This document shows positions 32,535 to 41,992 of a DNA stretch of 52,475 nucleotides, in pieces (positions within the stretch are counted from its first letter, which is position 1; every line of letters begins with the position of its first letter). The stretch is from an uncultured Eubacteriales bacterium (GTDB lineage Bacteria > Bacillota > Clostridia > Oscillospirales > Acutalibacteraceae): NCBI GenBank assembly GCA_934454845.1, contig CAKSGV010000017.1:1-52475 (forward strand), written 5' to 3'. Below the pieces are notes generated by a model that was not told the origin of the DNA, searched no databases, and worked only from the letters and a program-made list of their open reading frames with translations. A program made the position numbers and the translations under genes.

Positions 32535-34757
32535 TTATGCTGCCTCCTTAACTTCCGTGAATGAACGAGCGCTTACCTTAACGCCGTTTACTTCTGTATC
32601 ATTATAATTATAGTTTACTATAACCGAAACGCCGCCCTCAAATGTTGTTTTCATAACATTTTCGCTGAGCTCGCTGTGAGCGATTATAGGTTTATCTTTT
32701 ATTTTTTCATAAAGCTCTTTATAATTCTTGAATCTTGAAGCAGCTTCTTTGTTCCAAAGAGTGTAAGTTGAGCTGTAAAGATTTTCTTCGCGAAGACCTC
32801 TTAAAATCGTAGCGTCTTCATATACACAGTTATAAAGCAGAGCCGAACCTGTTTCAACCGCCTTTAAGAACTCGGTCTTTGAAGTGATCTCGGTCTGTGC
32901 GGGAGCTCCTGTCATTGGAATATAACCATGAAGAACTATCTGATAAAAAGGAATTTCCTTGCTGAACAAATTGTAACCGCTTGTAAGTGTGGGCGCATTA
33001 TAAATTGAGCTCAAATAATCAAAAGAATAAGCGTTAGCACTATCGCCGGTAAGTTTTTTGCCGGATTTTTTGAAGTTATTTAAAACTTCTACAGCGGATT
33101 TTCCTATAGTGGATCTGTAGGATCCGTCGCCCTCGTCGAAATCCGAATAAATAAGATTTGTAAGAGTCGAAAGTGAGATATTATTCAGATTTTTATTGAG
33201 AGATTTAAGATAGGAAGCTGAATTTGAAAGAAGCTTTTTGTTGCTTACCATTAGCCAGGGATCTACAGTCAACTTAGTAACATAGGTGGATCTCAGGTAT
33301 TGATACTGATAAGCCTTTTTATTGAACATTGTAGTTGCAACGGCGCTTCTTCCGCCTTTTCTTGTCTGCATAAGGTCGGCGTCGCAAATAAGCTGCCCGG
33401 AATTTTCTTCAAGATAATCCTGAAGAGCAAGCAGTTTTTTCTTTCCTCCGAGCTTACCTAAGATACTGCTCTTTTTAAGCTGAGAAAGATTGAAAGGACC
33501 GTCGTTTTGCCAACCGATATATCTCATAGAAATATCATCGATCCCTGATTTTTTAAGACTTTCGGCGATTTTTTTAGCCTCTTCGAAAGTTGTAAGAGAT
33601 TCGAGCGTCTTATATTTAAAACCTATAAAGTTGCCCTGAGTTTCAACAGTGCCATAAACATTAAGGTTTAAAAGACTCATATTACCGTTTTTATTAAGAC
33701 CGCACTCTTTGATAAGATAATCGCGGTAAGCTTCGGCAATATCGTAATAGGTAACGGGCGAGCCCGAAAGCAGACCATACCTTACATCATAACTGTCCAA
33801 GGAATACTTTTCCTGTGAGATACGATAGATGCTAGCTTTTGCCGAGCTCTGAGAAATCATCTCATCCGTACCGATAGCACGGTATTCAAGAATGCTGTAT
33901 GCCATATTACCGCCGAAATCGGCATTGGCGGAAATAGCTTTTATGCTGGCGGCAGTGTCGCCCTTGGTGATGACACCATAGGCGCCTCTGTCCTGCATAG
34001 CTACTCCGAAAACAGGCATACGGATCGTTTCAGTCTTTGTAAGCTGATAATCTTTAAGTACGGATTTTTCTGCACCGTAAACCTCAGCCTCATAAGAATT
34101 ATCCTCGGCGCCGTTGTTAAAATCGATCAATGCGCCGCAGCCGTCGGGAACAAATATCTCGCCCGAATCATTCCTGCCTCCGCAGCAGAATGATGGGAGA
34201 AGATGAATACGGTATAAAGTATTTTCCTTACCCTCTTTGATCTCATCGGTGAGAATGCTCGCGTAAAAATTATTGCCGTTTATTTTATATTCAACGGGGA
34301 TCTTAATTCCGAGCATTTGGAAATCATAATCAACTCTGATACCGTTTTTGATCTGAGTGACTTTTACTTCACCGCCGCTGATACAGCCCGAATAGCTTCC
34401 GACGGATTTATAAAGTCCCGCCGCAGTGAAGCCTTCGTTTACAACATAATCAATTATGAGAGCCGAGCCGTAATTCAGTCTGTTTTTCTTCAATGTAGAT
34501 GTATCTTCGGTAAACTCTTTTGCAGCGCTGAACCAGGCTCTGCCCGAAACTTTATCGATTATCTGAAACTCGCCTGTTTCTTCATCTGCATACATAGATA
34601 AAGAAGAGTTATCTGCGACCTGCGTATATCCTTCCTCCGCAGCGGGAAGCACCGTGGTGTTATCGGCAGAGCTTACAAGCTGAAACGAAGATACAGCCAA
34701 AGCCGACGCCAAGACACCGCAGAACAGGGCACGAAGCCGCTTAAATCTGATCTGCAC
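32535..34757 (-). CDS. Secreted DUF5696-like protein, possible glycan-active enzyme
   Basis: A 740-residue protein with a Sec signal peptide (basic start, hydrophobic residues about 10-25, cleavage near VSSA). There is no lipobox and no wall anchor. Residues about 40-330 look beta-rich, including FVPDGCGALIDFNNG; residues about 340-650 alternate helices and strands as in a TIM barrel, with acidic and aromatic motifs MRYIGWQNDGPF, ICDADLMQTR, IYSDFDEGDG and HGYIPMTG. I match it to the DUF5696 family, which recurs beside carbohydrate ABC genes in Clostridia. This is from memory of the family. A retaining or inverting glycoside hydrolase role is an inference from fold appearance. The start is a GTG, 7 nt after AGGAGG. 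Confidence 0.75.
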   Translation of the reverse strand: MQIRFKRLRALFCGVLASALAVSSFQLVSSADNTTVLPAAEEGYTQVADNSSLSMYADEETGEFQIIDKVSGRAWFSAAKEFTEDTSTLKKNRLNYGSALIIDYVVNEGFTAAGLYKSVGSYSGCISGGEVKVTQIKNGIRVDYDFQMLGIKIPVEYKINGNNFYASILTDEIKEGKENTLYRIHLLPSFCCGGRNDSGEIFVPDGCGALIDFNNGAEDNSYEAEVYGAEKSVLKDYQLTKTETIRMPVFGVAMQDRGAYGVITKGDTAASIKAISANADFGGNMAYSILEYRAIGTDEMISQSSAKASIYRISQEKYSLDSYDVRYGLLSGSPVTYYDIAEAYRDYLIKECGLNKNGNMSLLNLNVYGTVETQGNFIGFKYKTLESLTTFEEAKKIAESLKKSGIDDISMRYIGWQNDGPFNLSQLKKSSILGKLGGKKKLLALQDYLEENSGQLICDADLMQTRKGGRSAVATTMFNKKAYQYQYLRSTYVTKLTVDPWLMVSNKKLLSNSASYLKSLNKNLNNISLSTLTNLIYSDFDEGDGSYRSTIGKSAVEVLNNFKKSGKKLTGDSANAYSFDYLSSIYNAPTLTSGYNLFSKEIPFYQIVLHGYIPMTGAPAQTEITSKTEFLKAVETGSALLYNCVYEDATILRGLREENLYSSTYTLWNKEAASRFKNYKELYEKIKDKPIIAHSELSENVMKTTFEGGVSVIVNYNYNDTEVNGVKVSARSFTEVKEAA

Positions 34758-34782
34758 GAATATTCCTCCTTTTAAAGAATTC

Positions 34783-36897
34783 TTAGCGTAATTGCAGCTC
34801 CTGCCAGATTGATTTAACGAAGTAAATTATCTGTTGCATAAGTGAGAAGAGCAAGAATACAATTACCGCGATTATAACCATTGCGAATAGCGAAAAGATC
34901 ATAGTTCCAATGGTTTTTCCGATATAATACTGATGAATTTGACTTAGACCGATAAGCAGTATCATAGCCGACCAGATAACACCGATAGCAGTGATAATGC
35001 TCATAGTCATAGCTTCGTCAAGAGTGAGAATATTCGAAAGTCCGACATTTATGAACTGACTCAAAAGATACGGAATAATAGCGTAACATGTTACGGAAAC
35101 AATCTCGATCATTTTACCGTTACCGTCTAATAGTGAGCAGACAGCCCAGTTACCGACAGCAAACAGAATAACCAAAGCCACAGAACCGATAAAGGTTGAA
35201 AGAATGGTGTAATCCTGCGGATCGTTGCCGTTGAAAATATAACCCGTTTTAAAGAACTGCAAAACCTTGATAAAGAAGAATGCAAGAACTATAATTACCG
35301 AAAGCAGGTAAGAGGGAAGCTCTTTGCGGTATTTAAACTGCTGGAAACCGTCAGACGGGTGCGAAAGAGTATATAGCGGGAAAGTGTATTTGTTTTCAAG
35401 TGCTGTAAATGCTCCGTTATTCATAGCCGCAAGCTTTTTCTTTGCAAGCTTGACGCCTACAACTATCAAAGCAACGGCAGCGATAACTATTGCCGCAAGC
35501 CAGATAATATTATCTGACATATACTGCTTTCTGTACTCGTGATAAGCATCGGAATACTCGTTCGCCGTATCGGCAAGTTTAAAGTAATCCATTGCTTTAC
35601 CGTAATCACCGAGTTTTTCGTAAGCCATTCCAAGACCGTAGTAAGGAAATTGGCTGTTAGAATTATAGGAAAGAACTTCTTCCCAAAGGCTTATCGCCTT
35701 CTCGGGATCTGAAGTATCAAGGTCCAAAAACGCCGCGCGGAGAGCTTTGAGATAGTCGGTCGGTTTGAATACCGAAATGTTTCTCGTAGTCATATCGAGA
35801 ACGAGAACCTCTTCTCCGATAGTTTCAATAGCTACCGGTTTTTGGAACATTCCGACCTGATTTCCGTAACCGCCGTAAACCGCAATAAGCTGACCGTTCT
35901 GAGTATATTGGAATATCTTGCCGCGTCCGTCGTCAAGAAGATGGATAAATTCATTATCATCTATATCGATATCTGAAAACGAAGTATAGTTATTGGTAGT
36001 GAAAACTCCGCTTCTGGAGTTTTCAAGATCTCCGTAAGACTTAATTATACCTTCGCTTTTCATTATGTTTTTGCCGGCATAATTAAGCTTTCTTATCTGG
36101 TTATCGCTTTGAACGCTTCCGCTTATGGTGACGGTATAAATAAATCCGTTATCATCTATATCATAGTTTGAAATTGTTGCAGGAGCGTAATTCTGAAGTT
36201 TCTTTATCTGCTCACGGGTCATAAACTGCTTGCGGATAAAGTTAAGAATAATATCCACGGTTCTTTGAACAGTACTTCTGCCGAAGAAAGAGCTGAAATT
36301 GCCGTCGGTATCGAAAACAAACGCACCGTTGTTAACGCTCTTTGCAATTACAAGAAGCTTGCCTTCGTCATTAATAAGAACCTTGGTTACATCAAATGAA
36401 AAGTCGTAACCGACGATTGAGGTTTCAGGCTTTTCGATAATTTTTATGACCTTTGCGTCTTCTCCGACAATAAGAACGCGCTTATTTTCGGTATCGGCAA
36501 TATAATATCTTCCGTCTTTATCAACAACAAGGCCTGAAGCGCCGGCAAATGTGAACAATGTTCCGTCATCGGAAGTAATGTTTTCTATAACTCCCACGGC
36601 TTTGAGCGAAGAATCAAGCTTTAAAATTCTGCTGTTTCCCGAGTCAAGCACATAGAGAATATTTCCGTCATAATACATATCGGAGGGGGAGTCAAGTGCT
36701 TTATCAAGACCCATATCCTCAAAATCATAAGATTTTTCGAAAACATAAGAGGTAGGGGCTGCTATTGATTCACTGTCCGAATCGTATTCATATCCCTCAT
36801 AAGGGGCATATTCAACATTTTTGGCGCTGACCGAAAATACGGAGGCGAGAACGCAGACGCACATTATTAAAGAAATAAAATATTTTGTAAATCGCAT
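34783..36897 (-). CDS. Membrane protein with extracytoplasmic NHL propeller, TPR and YIP1 domain
   Basis: A 704-residue multidomain protein. A signal peptide (about 1-25) is followed by an NHL-type beta-propeller (about 60-375) with repeated motifs such as LDSPSDMYYDGNILYVLDSGNSRILKL and GLVVDKDGRYYIADTENKRV (quoted separately, each one blade). A TPR pair follows (about 395-450, YGLGMAYEKLGDYGKAMDYFK), then one membrane helix (IIWLAAIVIAAVALIVVGV) and a YIP1-like domain with five further helices at the C-terminus. The sensor-like part should be outside the cell. It lies between a permease pair and the DUF5696-like gene. Function unknown; I infer a glycan-binding or transporter-assembly scaffold. 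The ATG at 36897 follows GAGGTGA. Confidence 0.75.
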   Translation of the reverse strand: MRFTKYFISLIMCVCVLASVFSVSAKNVEYAPYEGYEYDSDSESIAAPTSYVFEKSYDFEDMGLDKALDSPSDMYYDGNILYVLDSGNSRILKLDSSLKAVGVIENITSDDGTLFTFAGASGLVVDKDGRYYIADTENKRVLIVGEDAKVIKIIEKPETSIVGYDFSFDVTKVLINDEGKLLVIAKSVNNGAFVFDTDGNFSSFFGRSTVQRTVDIILNFIRKQFMTREQIKKLQNYAPATISNYDIDDNGFIYTVTISGSVQSDNQIRKLNYAGKNIMKSEGIIKSYGDLENSRSGVFTTNNYTSFSDIDIDDNEFIHLLDDGRGKIFQYTQNGQLIAVYGGYGNQVGMFQKPVAIETIGEEVLVLDMTTRNISVFKPTDYLKALRAAFLDLDTSDPEKAISLWEEVLSYNSNSQFPYYGLGMAYEKLGDYGKAMDYFKLADTANEYSDAYHEYRKQYMSDNIIWLAAIVIAAVALIVVGVKLAKKKLAAMNNGAFTALENKYTFPLYTLSHPSDGFQQFKYRKELPSYLLSVIIVLAFFFIKVLQFFKTGYIFNGNDPQDYTILSTFIGSVALVILFAVGNWAVCSLLDGNGKMIEIVSVTCYAIIPYLLSQFINVGLSNILTLDEAMTMSIITAIGVIWSAMILLIGLSQIHQYYIGKTIGTMIFSLFAMVIIAVIVFLLFSLMQQIIYFVKSIWQELQLR

Positions 36898-36907
36898 TCT
36901 CTTCACC

Positions 36908-37768
36908 TCACTTAAGTCCCGAATGGCTCATAGTTTCCATAACCGAGCTCTGTGACCATAAGAACACAGCGATAGGCGGAACCATCATAATAACACTTAC
37001 CGCGGCTCCGGCACCTGCACGGGCAATACCGCCGGCGGCAATAGTTGTAAGAACTGTCGGAAGCTCTTTTAAACTCTCGCTGAATATATACTGCTTAGTA
37101 CCCGAAGCATTCCACATAGACTGGAAAGTGAATATCATAACAGTCATAATAGCAGGCTTGATGCTCGGAAGAACTATCTGCCTGAAAGTACGAAATTCCG
37201 TAGCACCGTCAATTCTTGCAGCCTCAAGCGTCGCGTCCGGAACAGAGGAAACAACGAACTGTCTTATAAGGAATACGCCCATAGTTCCCGAAAGCGGAGT
37301 AAGAAGCAGTGCCCAATAAGTATCGATAATACCGAGTTTAGAAACAATGTAATAAACAGGGATAGCTGTAACTTCCGGGCGGAAAAGCAAGGCAAGAACT
37401 ATAAGGGTGTAAAGAGTACCAACTCCCTTAAATTTGCCTTTTGCCAATGAATAGCCGGCAAGCGATGCAATAATGAGATATAAAACAGTGCCGACAACTG
37501 TAACGAAAATACTGTTAAATAAATATCTTGCGAAAGGAACCGTAAGGTTGCCCGAAAGATAATAAACCTGAACGAAATTTTCAAAGGTCGGGTTTTTCAC
37601 ATAAAATCGCGGCGGATAAATGAAAATTTCATCTATCGGCTTGAGCGACTGCACGATTGAATAGTACAGCGGGAAAAGCATAAATGCACTAACAATCAGC
37701 AAGATCACAAATATAACGGCTGTGCCGCCGCGAGAACGCGAAAGAACGACCTGATGATCTTTTGCCAT
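36908..37768 (-). CDS. Carbohydrate ABC transporter permease (MalG type), first pair
   Basis: A 286-residue CUT1-class permease, about six membrane helices, EAA loop EAARIDGATEFRTFRQIVLPSIKPAI. The ATG at 37768 has GGAG 11 nt upstream; an in-frame GTG at 37780 lies too close to it. It follows its MalF-type partner by 48 bp. The C-terminal SSVMETMSHSGLK is the usual short end of this class. Confidence 0.93.
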   Translation of the reverse strand: MAKDHQVVLSRSRGGTAVIFVILLIVSAFMLFPLYYSIVQSLKPIDEIFIYPPRFYVKNPTFENFVQVYYLSGNLTVPFARYLFNSIFVTVVGTVLYLIIASLAGYSLAKGKFKGVGTLYTLIVLALLFRPEVTAIPVYYIVSKLGIIDTYWALLLTPLSGTMGVFLIRQFVVSSVPDATLEAARIDGATEFRTFRQIVLPSIKPAIMTVMIFTFQSMWNASGTKQYIFSESLKELPTVLTTIAAGGIARAGAGAAVSVIMMVPPIAVFLWSQSSVMETMSHSGLK

Positions 37769-37816
37769 ATCTTTACACACTCCTAAGCGAATTTACAATT
37801 TTGTACTGTAGTTAAA

Positions 37817-38719
37817 CTAATCCATAAACTTTCTCAGTACCTTGCTGATCAAAAGCCAAGAAAGTACCATTACAATGAACAATACGACTGCCAGAGCAGA
37901 AGCATAACCCATTTCATATCGGTTGAGCGCATAGTCGTTTATGTGCAAAAGCCAGGTATGAGTCGAGTAGTTACTGCTCGGGAAACCGGTAAGCGTTTGA
38001 CTGACAGCACCTGTCGCAAAAGCGCTTGATATGGACATAACCGCGCCGTACATAAGCTGAGGTCCCATCTGCGGGAAAGTAACATAGTAAAGCTCCTGCC
38101 AACGGTTGCGCAATCCGTCGATAGCAGCCGCTTCAAAGTAGGCTCTGTCGAGACCCTGAAATCCTGCTCGGAACGAAAGGAATCCGGAACTGAACGACAT
38201 CCATACCGAAACGATTATAACCACATTAAGGTTATAAGACGAATTGGTAAGCCAGGAAATAGGCTCGGATATAATACCCATCTGCATAGCCACACTGTTA
38301 ACCAAACCGTAGCTGTCGGCAGAGAAAATGTACTGCCAAATCGCATATGTACTTGCCGAAAGGCTCGGCGCGTAAACAAAAAATGTTACAAGACCGCGAA
38401 GTTTGACCGGAATTTCATTGATAAGCCAGGCTAAAACGAAGCTTAAAATAAATCCTACAGGTCCGGTAATTATCGCGAGGATCATTGTGTTTTTAAGAGC
38501 AATAATGAATATCTTATCCGATAGGAACATTCTCAGATAGTTTTTAAATCCTACAAAGTTGTTTATCGAAACAAGGTTGAAGTCTGTAAAAGAGAAGAAT
38601 ATCGAAATAAGAATAGGTGCGATAGTGAAAAGAACGAAAAATACTAAAAACGGCACCAGCATCCAGATAAAAGGAGTTTGCACTGATGAAAATTTTTCTT
38701 TGCGTTTAAGCTTAATCAT
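37817..38719 (-). CDS. Carbohydrate ABC transporter permease (MalF type), first pair
   Basis: A 300-residue CUT1-class permease with EAA loop EAAAIDGLRNRWQELYYVTFPQMGPQ. The N-terminus is cytoplasmic and basic, followed by FIWMLVPFLVFFVLFTIAPI. Its ATG overlaps the stop of the solute-binding protein gene by 4 bp (ATGA), so the two are translated in a fixed ratio; the binding protein therefore most likely serves this pair. Confidence 0.93.
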   Translation of the reverse strand: MIKLKRKEKFSSVQTPFIWMLVPFLVFFVLFTIAPILISIFFSFTDFNLVSINNFVGFKNYLRMFLSDKIFIIALKNTMILAIITGPVGFILSFVLAWLINEIPVKLRGLVTFFVYAPSLSASTYAIWQYIFSADSYGLVNSVAMQMGIISEPISWLTNSSYNLNVVIIVSVWMSFSSGFLSFRAGFQGLDRAYFEAAAIDGLRNRWQELYYVTFPQMGPQLMYGAVMSISSAFATGAVSQTLTGFPSSNYSTHTWLLHINDYALNRYEMGYASALAVVLFIVMVLSWLLISKVLRKFMD

Positions 38720-41625
38720 TTTATGTTAAACTCCTCTCTCTTCCTCTGGATTTCTTCGTTAATATTTGAATTGTAGAGCATTAATGCTCTGCGAGCTCTG
38801 TTTGTACCGTCGATAACCTCACGAAGAGCACTTGTAAGGTCACGGTTTACCGCATAGCTTCCTATAACGGAGGGCTGGTTTTTAAGCCAGTTGCGCTGAG
38901 CTGTGATCATTTCTTTTTCTTCACTTGCCCAGCTTACTTTTGAGAATGCTTCAAGGTTTGCGGAATAATATCTTCCTGCAACACCGAGAGCAATCTCAAG
39001 GTCGTTGCCGTACTTATTCTGAGCATCGGCGCTTACCCACCAATTCATAAATTCAAATGCCTCGTCGGCAATACCTCTTTCTTCGGCAGCCTTAAGCATT
39101 ATGCAGCCTGTAACCGACGACGGCTGTGTTCTGTCAACAGATCCGTCTTCTTTAACTGTTCCCGGTATCGGCGACATCGCCCAAAGGCCTCTGATCTCAG
39201 GTGCCGCCTCATGGATCTGAGCATAGGTTCCGATTCCCGTAAATCCAAGCGGAAGTTCGCCTGTTCTGAATCGGCTGTAGAAGTCTATCTGTCTTGAAAG
39301 ACCGTAATCGGTATAGAAACGCGACCATTCTGTGAATGACTCATAAGCTATTTCTTTATCGAACTGAGTTTTCGAAAGGTCATCCACATAGTACATTCCG
39401 CCTTTCTGCTCAAGCAGCGACGTGAAAATGAACAAGCTTGCGGAAACGCCCATTTCGGCTGAATTGATTTCGTTAAGACCTATAGAAAGGTTGTTGCTCT
39501 GCAATACCTCAAGAACTTTATAAAGATCATCCCAAGTGTCGGGAACTTTGATTCCCAACTGCTTGAATATATCCGTTCTGTAGAAAAGAACATTGAATGC
39601 CTGGGATTCGGGCAATGCGTAGATCTTGTTCTGATAGTAGAACGGTGTCCAAGAAGCCTCCTGGAAGTTGTCGTAAAGATCATTTGTTACATATTTTGTA
39701 AGGTCTACAAGCGCGCCTCTCGCGGCAAGCTCAACAGGTGTTCCCTGAGCTATCATAAGCGCTATATCCGGACCTTTGCCCGCAAGCGCTGCTCTTATAA
39801 GGGTCTGGCCTGTATCAACCATACTTAAGTTAACATTTATACCCGTCTTTTCGGTGAATTCGGAAGAAATAAGGTTTGAAATTATCTGAGCCTGATCTCG
39901 GCCGGTGTTTATCCATACTTTTACGGGCTTATCGCCTTCGGAAGTAGTTCCGCCGACTGTGGTATAATCGTTGGTAAACGAATAAATAAACTGCTTGAAT
40001 CCGAAATCAAGTCCTTTAAAGAAACCTGCTCCGGCTTTCGGAACTTCCGCATTTTCCGCCATAAATGAAATATAGTCTATTTCAAGCGGGAAAGTGTTAA
40101 GGGTGAGGATCATTGAACCGAGAGTTTCAAGAACATTTTTAAATGAGCTTAATCTTTCAGGGATCTCATAGGGCTTATTGGCAAATTTCTTAATAGTTCT
40201 CGCTGTGACCGAAAGAGTGGACGCAACAGAACCGCTTCCGCCGGAATTTTCCGAAAGATCTTTATATGCTTTTTCAAGGTTCTTATAAGCGGAATTGAGT
40301 CTTTTCTTAAGATTCGGAATCTTAACTTCAAGATCGTATTCCTGATAAGCGTCAGGGTTTGCTGAGGTGATGGCGATTACTTCTCTGTAAAGAGCATTGA
40401 GCGCGGTGATGTTACTCTGTACCTCGCGGAGAGTTTCGGAAGTAAGACCTGCTGAAACAGAAAGAGTAATAAGATCGCCCGGCTCAAGGTAGAAATAATA
40501 ATCGTTCTTGCCGTCGCCTAAAGTATACATTGTCCAGTTCTGGCTGTATTTAAATGGGATATCGGCAGCTTCCTTGAAAGGAATTTCGCCGTTGATTTTA
40601 AGCTCTCTGTAGGAAACAAGACCGGAGTTTGTCTGTCTGCCGCGAAGAGTTATCCTGTAAAGTCCCGCTTCTTTAACATCGGCTTTCCAGGTAATCTCGT
40701 CGCCCTCTCCCGTGCAGTTACTTCCTATGCAGTTAAGATATATGTATTTCGGGTCTGTAGGAGTCATACCCGCATTGGTTTTATCATAAGTCGGATAAAT
40801 GGATTTGCTTGATGTATACTCCGCGATTTCAGCCTGTATGGTAGAAATGGAATCGCCCTTTATTTTCTTGTCTTCATACTGTTTCAGGTAATCTGAATAA
40901 GAACCATAAACCGCATTTTTGAAGGTGATATCGGAAATTGCCACTGCAACCTCTTTCGAAGAAATTCTTACAGTGTGCGTTCCCGCAGTAAGATAAAACA
41001 GGTAAGGCTCATCATAGAGTCCCTGTGAATCTATAAAATAAGAATTGAGCCAGGCACTTAGCTGTTCCTGAGCCGGGCGGACATCATTACCCTGGGCGTC
41101 GATCTCGAAATGATGATCGTCGTCGGTATATTTAGATTTCCATCTGCGGGCGAGGTTAAGATTCTGCGCCTCGGAAAACTGATAAATACCGTCGATCATA
41201 ACGCCGAGGTTTAACTCCATATCACTTGAAGTATCCGGCGAATAGGTAATATTAAGCGCATAAGCTCCCGTTTGAGGAACATTTACGGAAAACTCGCACC
41301 AATTACTTTCAGCTCCGATAGTAACGGCGTCTTTTTCAAGAACCTTTCCTACGGGAAGATTCTTTTCATTCACCGACTGCACGGCTGACGCACTTATCGG
41401 ATCGGCCTCAACAATTGCGGCTTTCATACTTTCATAAATATTAAAATATGAATTTTCCGCATCCAAAGACTGCTCAATAGGCGCAGACTGATCCGAAGAT
41501 CCGCTGTCCGACGCTTTGGCTGCCGAAACAGAAAAAGCGCACTGCATTGACCCGATTATCATTAAGAAAGCCAGGACAAGCGAGCAAACCTTTGAGATTT
41601 TTGATTTCAAAAATTGCAAATCCAT
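38716..41625 (-). CDS. Solute-binding protein fused to N-terminal carbohydrate-binding-like domains
   Basis: A 969-residue secreted protein, twice the usual size of a type-1 sugar-binding protein. Signal peptide about 1-35. Two beta-sandwich segments follow (about 60-240, with GAYALNITYSPDTSSDMELN; about 260-395, with AGLYRITLRGRQTNSG and YYFYLEPGDLITLSVSAG), resembling CBM6/35-type folds. A helical spacer (about 400-540) leads to a classical extracellular solute-binding domain (about 570-940: VWINTGRDQAQIISNLISSEF, GKGPDIALMIAQGTPVELAARG, ALPESQAFNVLFYRTDIFKQLG). There is no convincing lipobox (the only cysteine is in SMQCAF). It is the first gene of the operon; AAAGGAG precedes the ATG. Confidence 0.88.
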   Translation of the reverse strand: MDLQFLKSKISKVCSLVLAFLMIIGSMQCAFSVSAAKASDSGSSDQSAPIEQSLDAENSYFNIYESMKAAIVEADPISASAVQSVNEKNLPVGKVLEKDAVTIGAESNWCEFSVNVPQTGAYALNITYSPDTSSDMELNLGVMIDGIYQFSEAQNLNLARRWKSKYTDDDHHFEIDAQGNDVRPAQEQLSAWLNSYFIDSQGLYDEPYLFYLTAGTHTVRISSKEVAVAISDITFKNAVYGSYSDYLKQYEDKKIKGDSISTIQAEIAEYTSSKSIYPTYDKTNAGMTPTDPKYIYLNCIGSNCTGEGDEITWKADVKEAGLYRITLRGRQTNSGLVSYRELKINGEIPFKEAADIPFKYSQNWTMYTLGDGKNDYYFYLEPGDLITLSVSAGLTSETLREVQSNITALNALYREVIAITSANPDAYQEYDLEVKIPNLKKRLNSAYKNLEKAYKDLSENSGGSGSVASTLSVTARTIKKFANKPYEIPERLSSFKNVLETLGSMILTLNTFPLEIDYISFMAENAEVPKAGAGFFKGLDFGFKQFIYSFTNDYTTVGGTTSEGDKPVKVWINTGRDQAQIISNLISSEFTEKTGINVNLSMVDTGQTLIRAALAGKGPDIALMIAQGTPVELAARGALVDLTKYVTNDLYDNFQEASWTPFYYQNKIYALPESQAFNVLFYRTDIFKQLGIKVPDTWDDLYKVLEVLQSNNLSIGLNEINSAEMGVSASLFIFTSLLEQKGGMYYVDDLSKTQFDKEIAYESFTEWSRFYTDYGLSRQIDFYSRFRTGELPLGFTGIGTYAQIHEAAPEIRGLWAMSPIPGTVKEDGSVDRTQPSSVTGCIMLKAAEERGIADEAFEFMNWWVSADAQNKYGNDLEIALGVAGRYYSANLEAFSKVSWASEEKEMITAQRNWLKNQPSVIGSYAVNRDLTSALREVIDGTNRARRALMLYNSNINEEIQRKREEFNIK

Positions 41626-41741
41626 TTACGATACTCCTTTTTGAAGTTTAAAAAGCGGAAATTTTGCCCCGAAAAGCCAAAAACAGACAAATTTCGGCAA
41701 AATCGGACAATGGCAACAATACCCGCATATTATCAATATAA

Positions 41742-41787
41742 ATAATACCACAAAATGCACAAATATACTATGTGGTTTTTTATCATA
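41742..41787 (-). promoter_or_regulatory. Promoter and candidate activator site of the ABC operon
   Basis: On the minus strand: an extended -10 TGGTATTAT (hexamer 41742-41747) with a poor -35 (TAGTAT, 41765-41770) at 17 bp. Directly upstream of the -35 lies a 15-nt motif (41773-41787, plus strand TGGTTTTTTATCATA) that recurs with one mismatch at 47411-47425 beside the AraC gene. The placement is that of an activator site. The rest of 41626-42067 is AT-rich and shows no gene. Confidence 0.45.
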
Positions 41788-41966
41788 ATTTACTTAATAT
41801 TTACCATCATCTATAAAATTATATGCAGAGTTTTGTGTAATTTGACCATATGATTTTTAAAGCTTTATTTTATAAAAATTCAGAACAATAAAAAAATGTC
41901 GAATTTAGAATAATTATGTACTCATACATAACCGATTTGCACACTTCCGCTTTTTTAGAAAACTGA

Positions 41967-41992
41967 AAGCCGCAGGCAATTGCCTGCGGCTT
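41967..41992 (-). terminator. Terminator of the large secreted-protein gene
   Basis: A perfect 26-bp palindrome with half AAGCCGCAGGCAA, 75 bp after the stop codon. On the minus strand TTTCAGTTTTC follows. The hairpin is strong, the U-tract weak. Confidence 0.7.
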
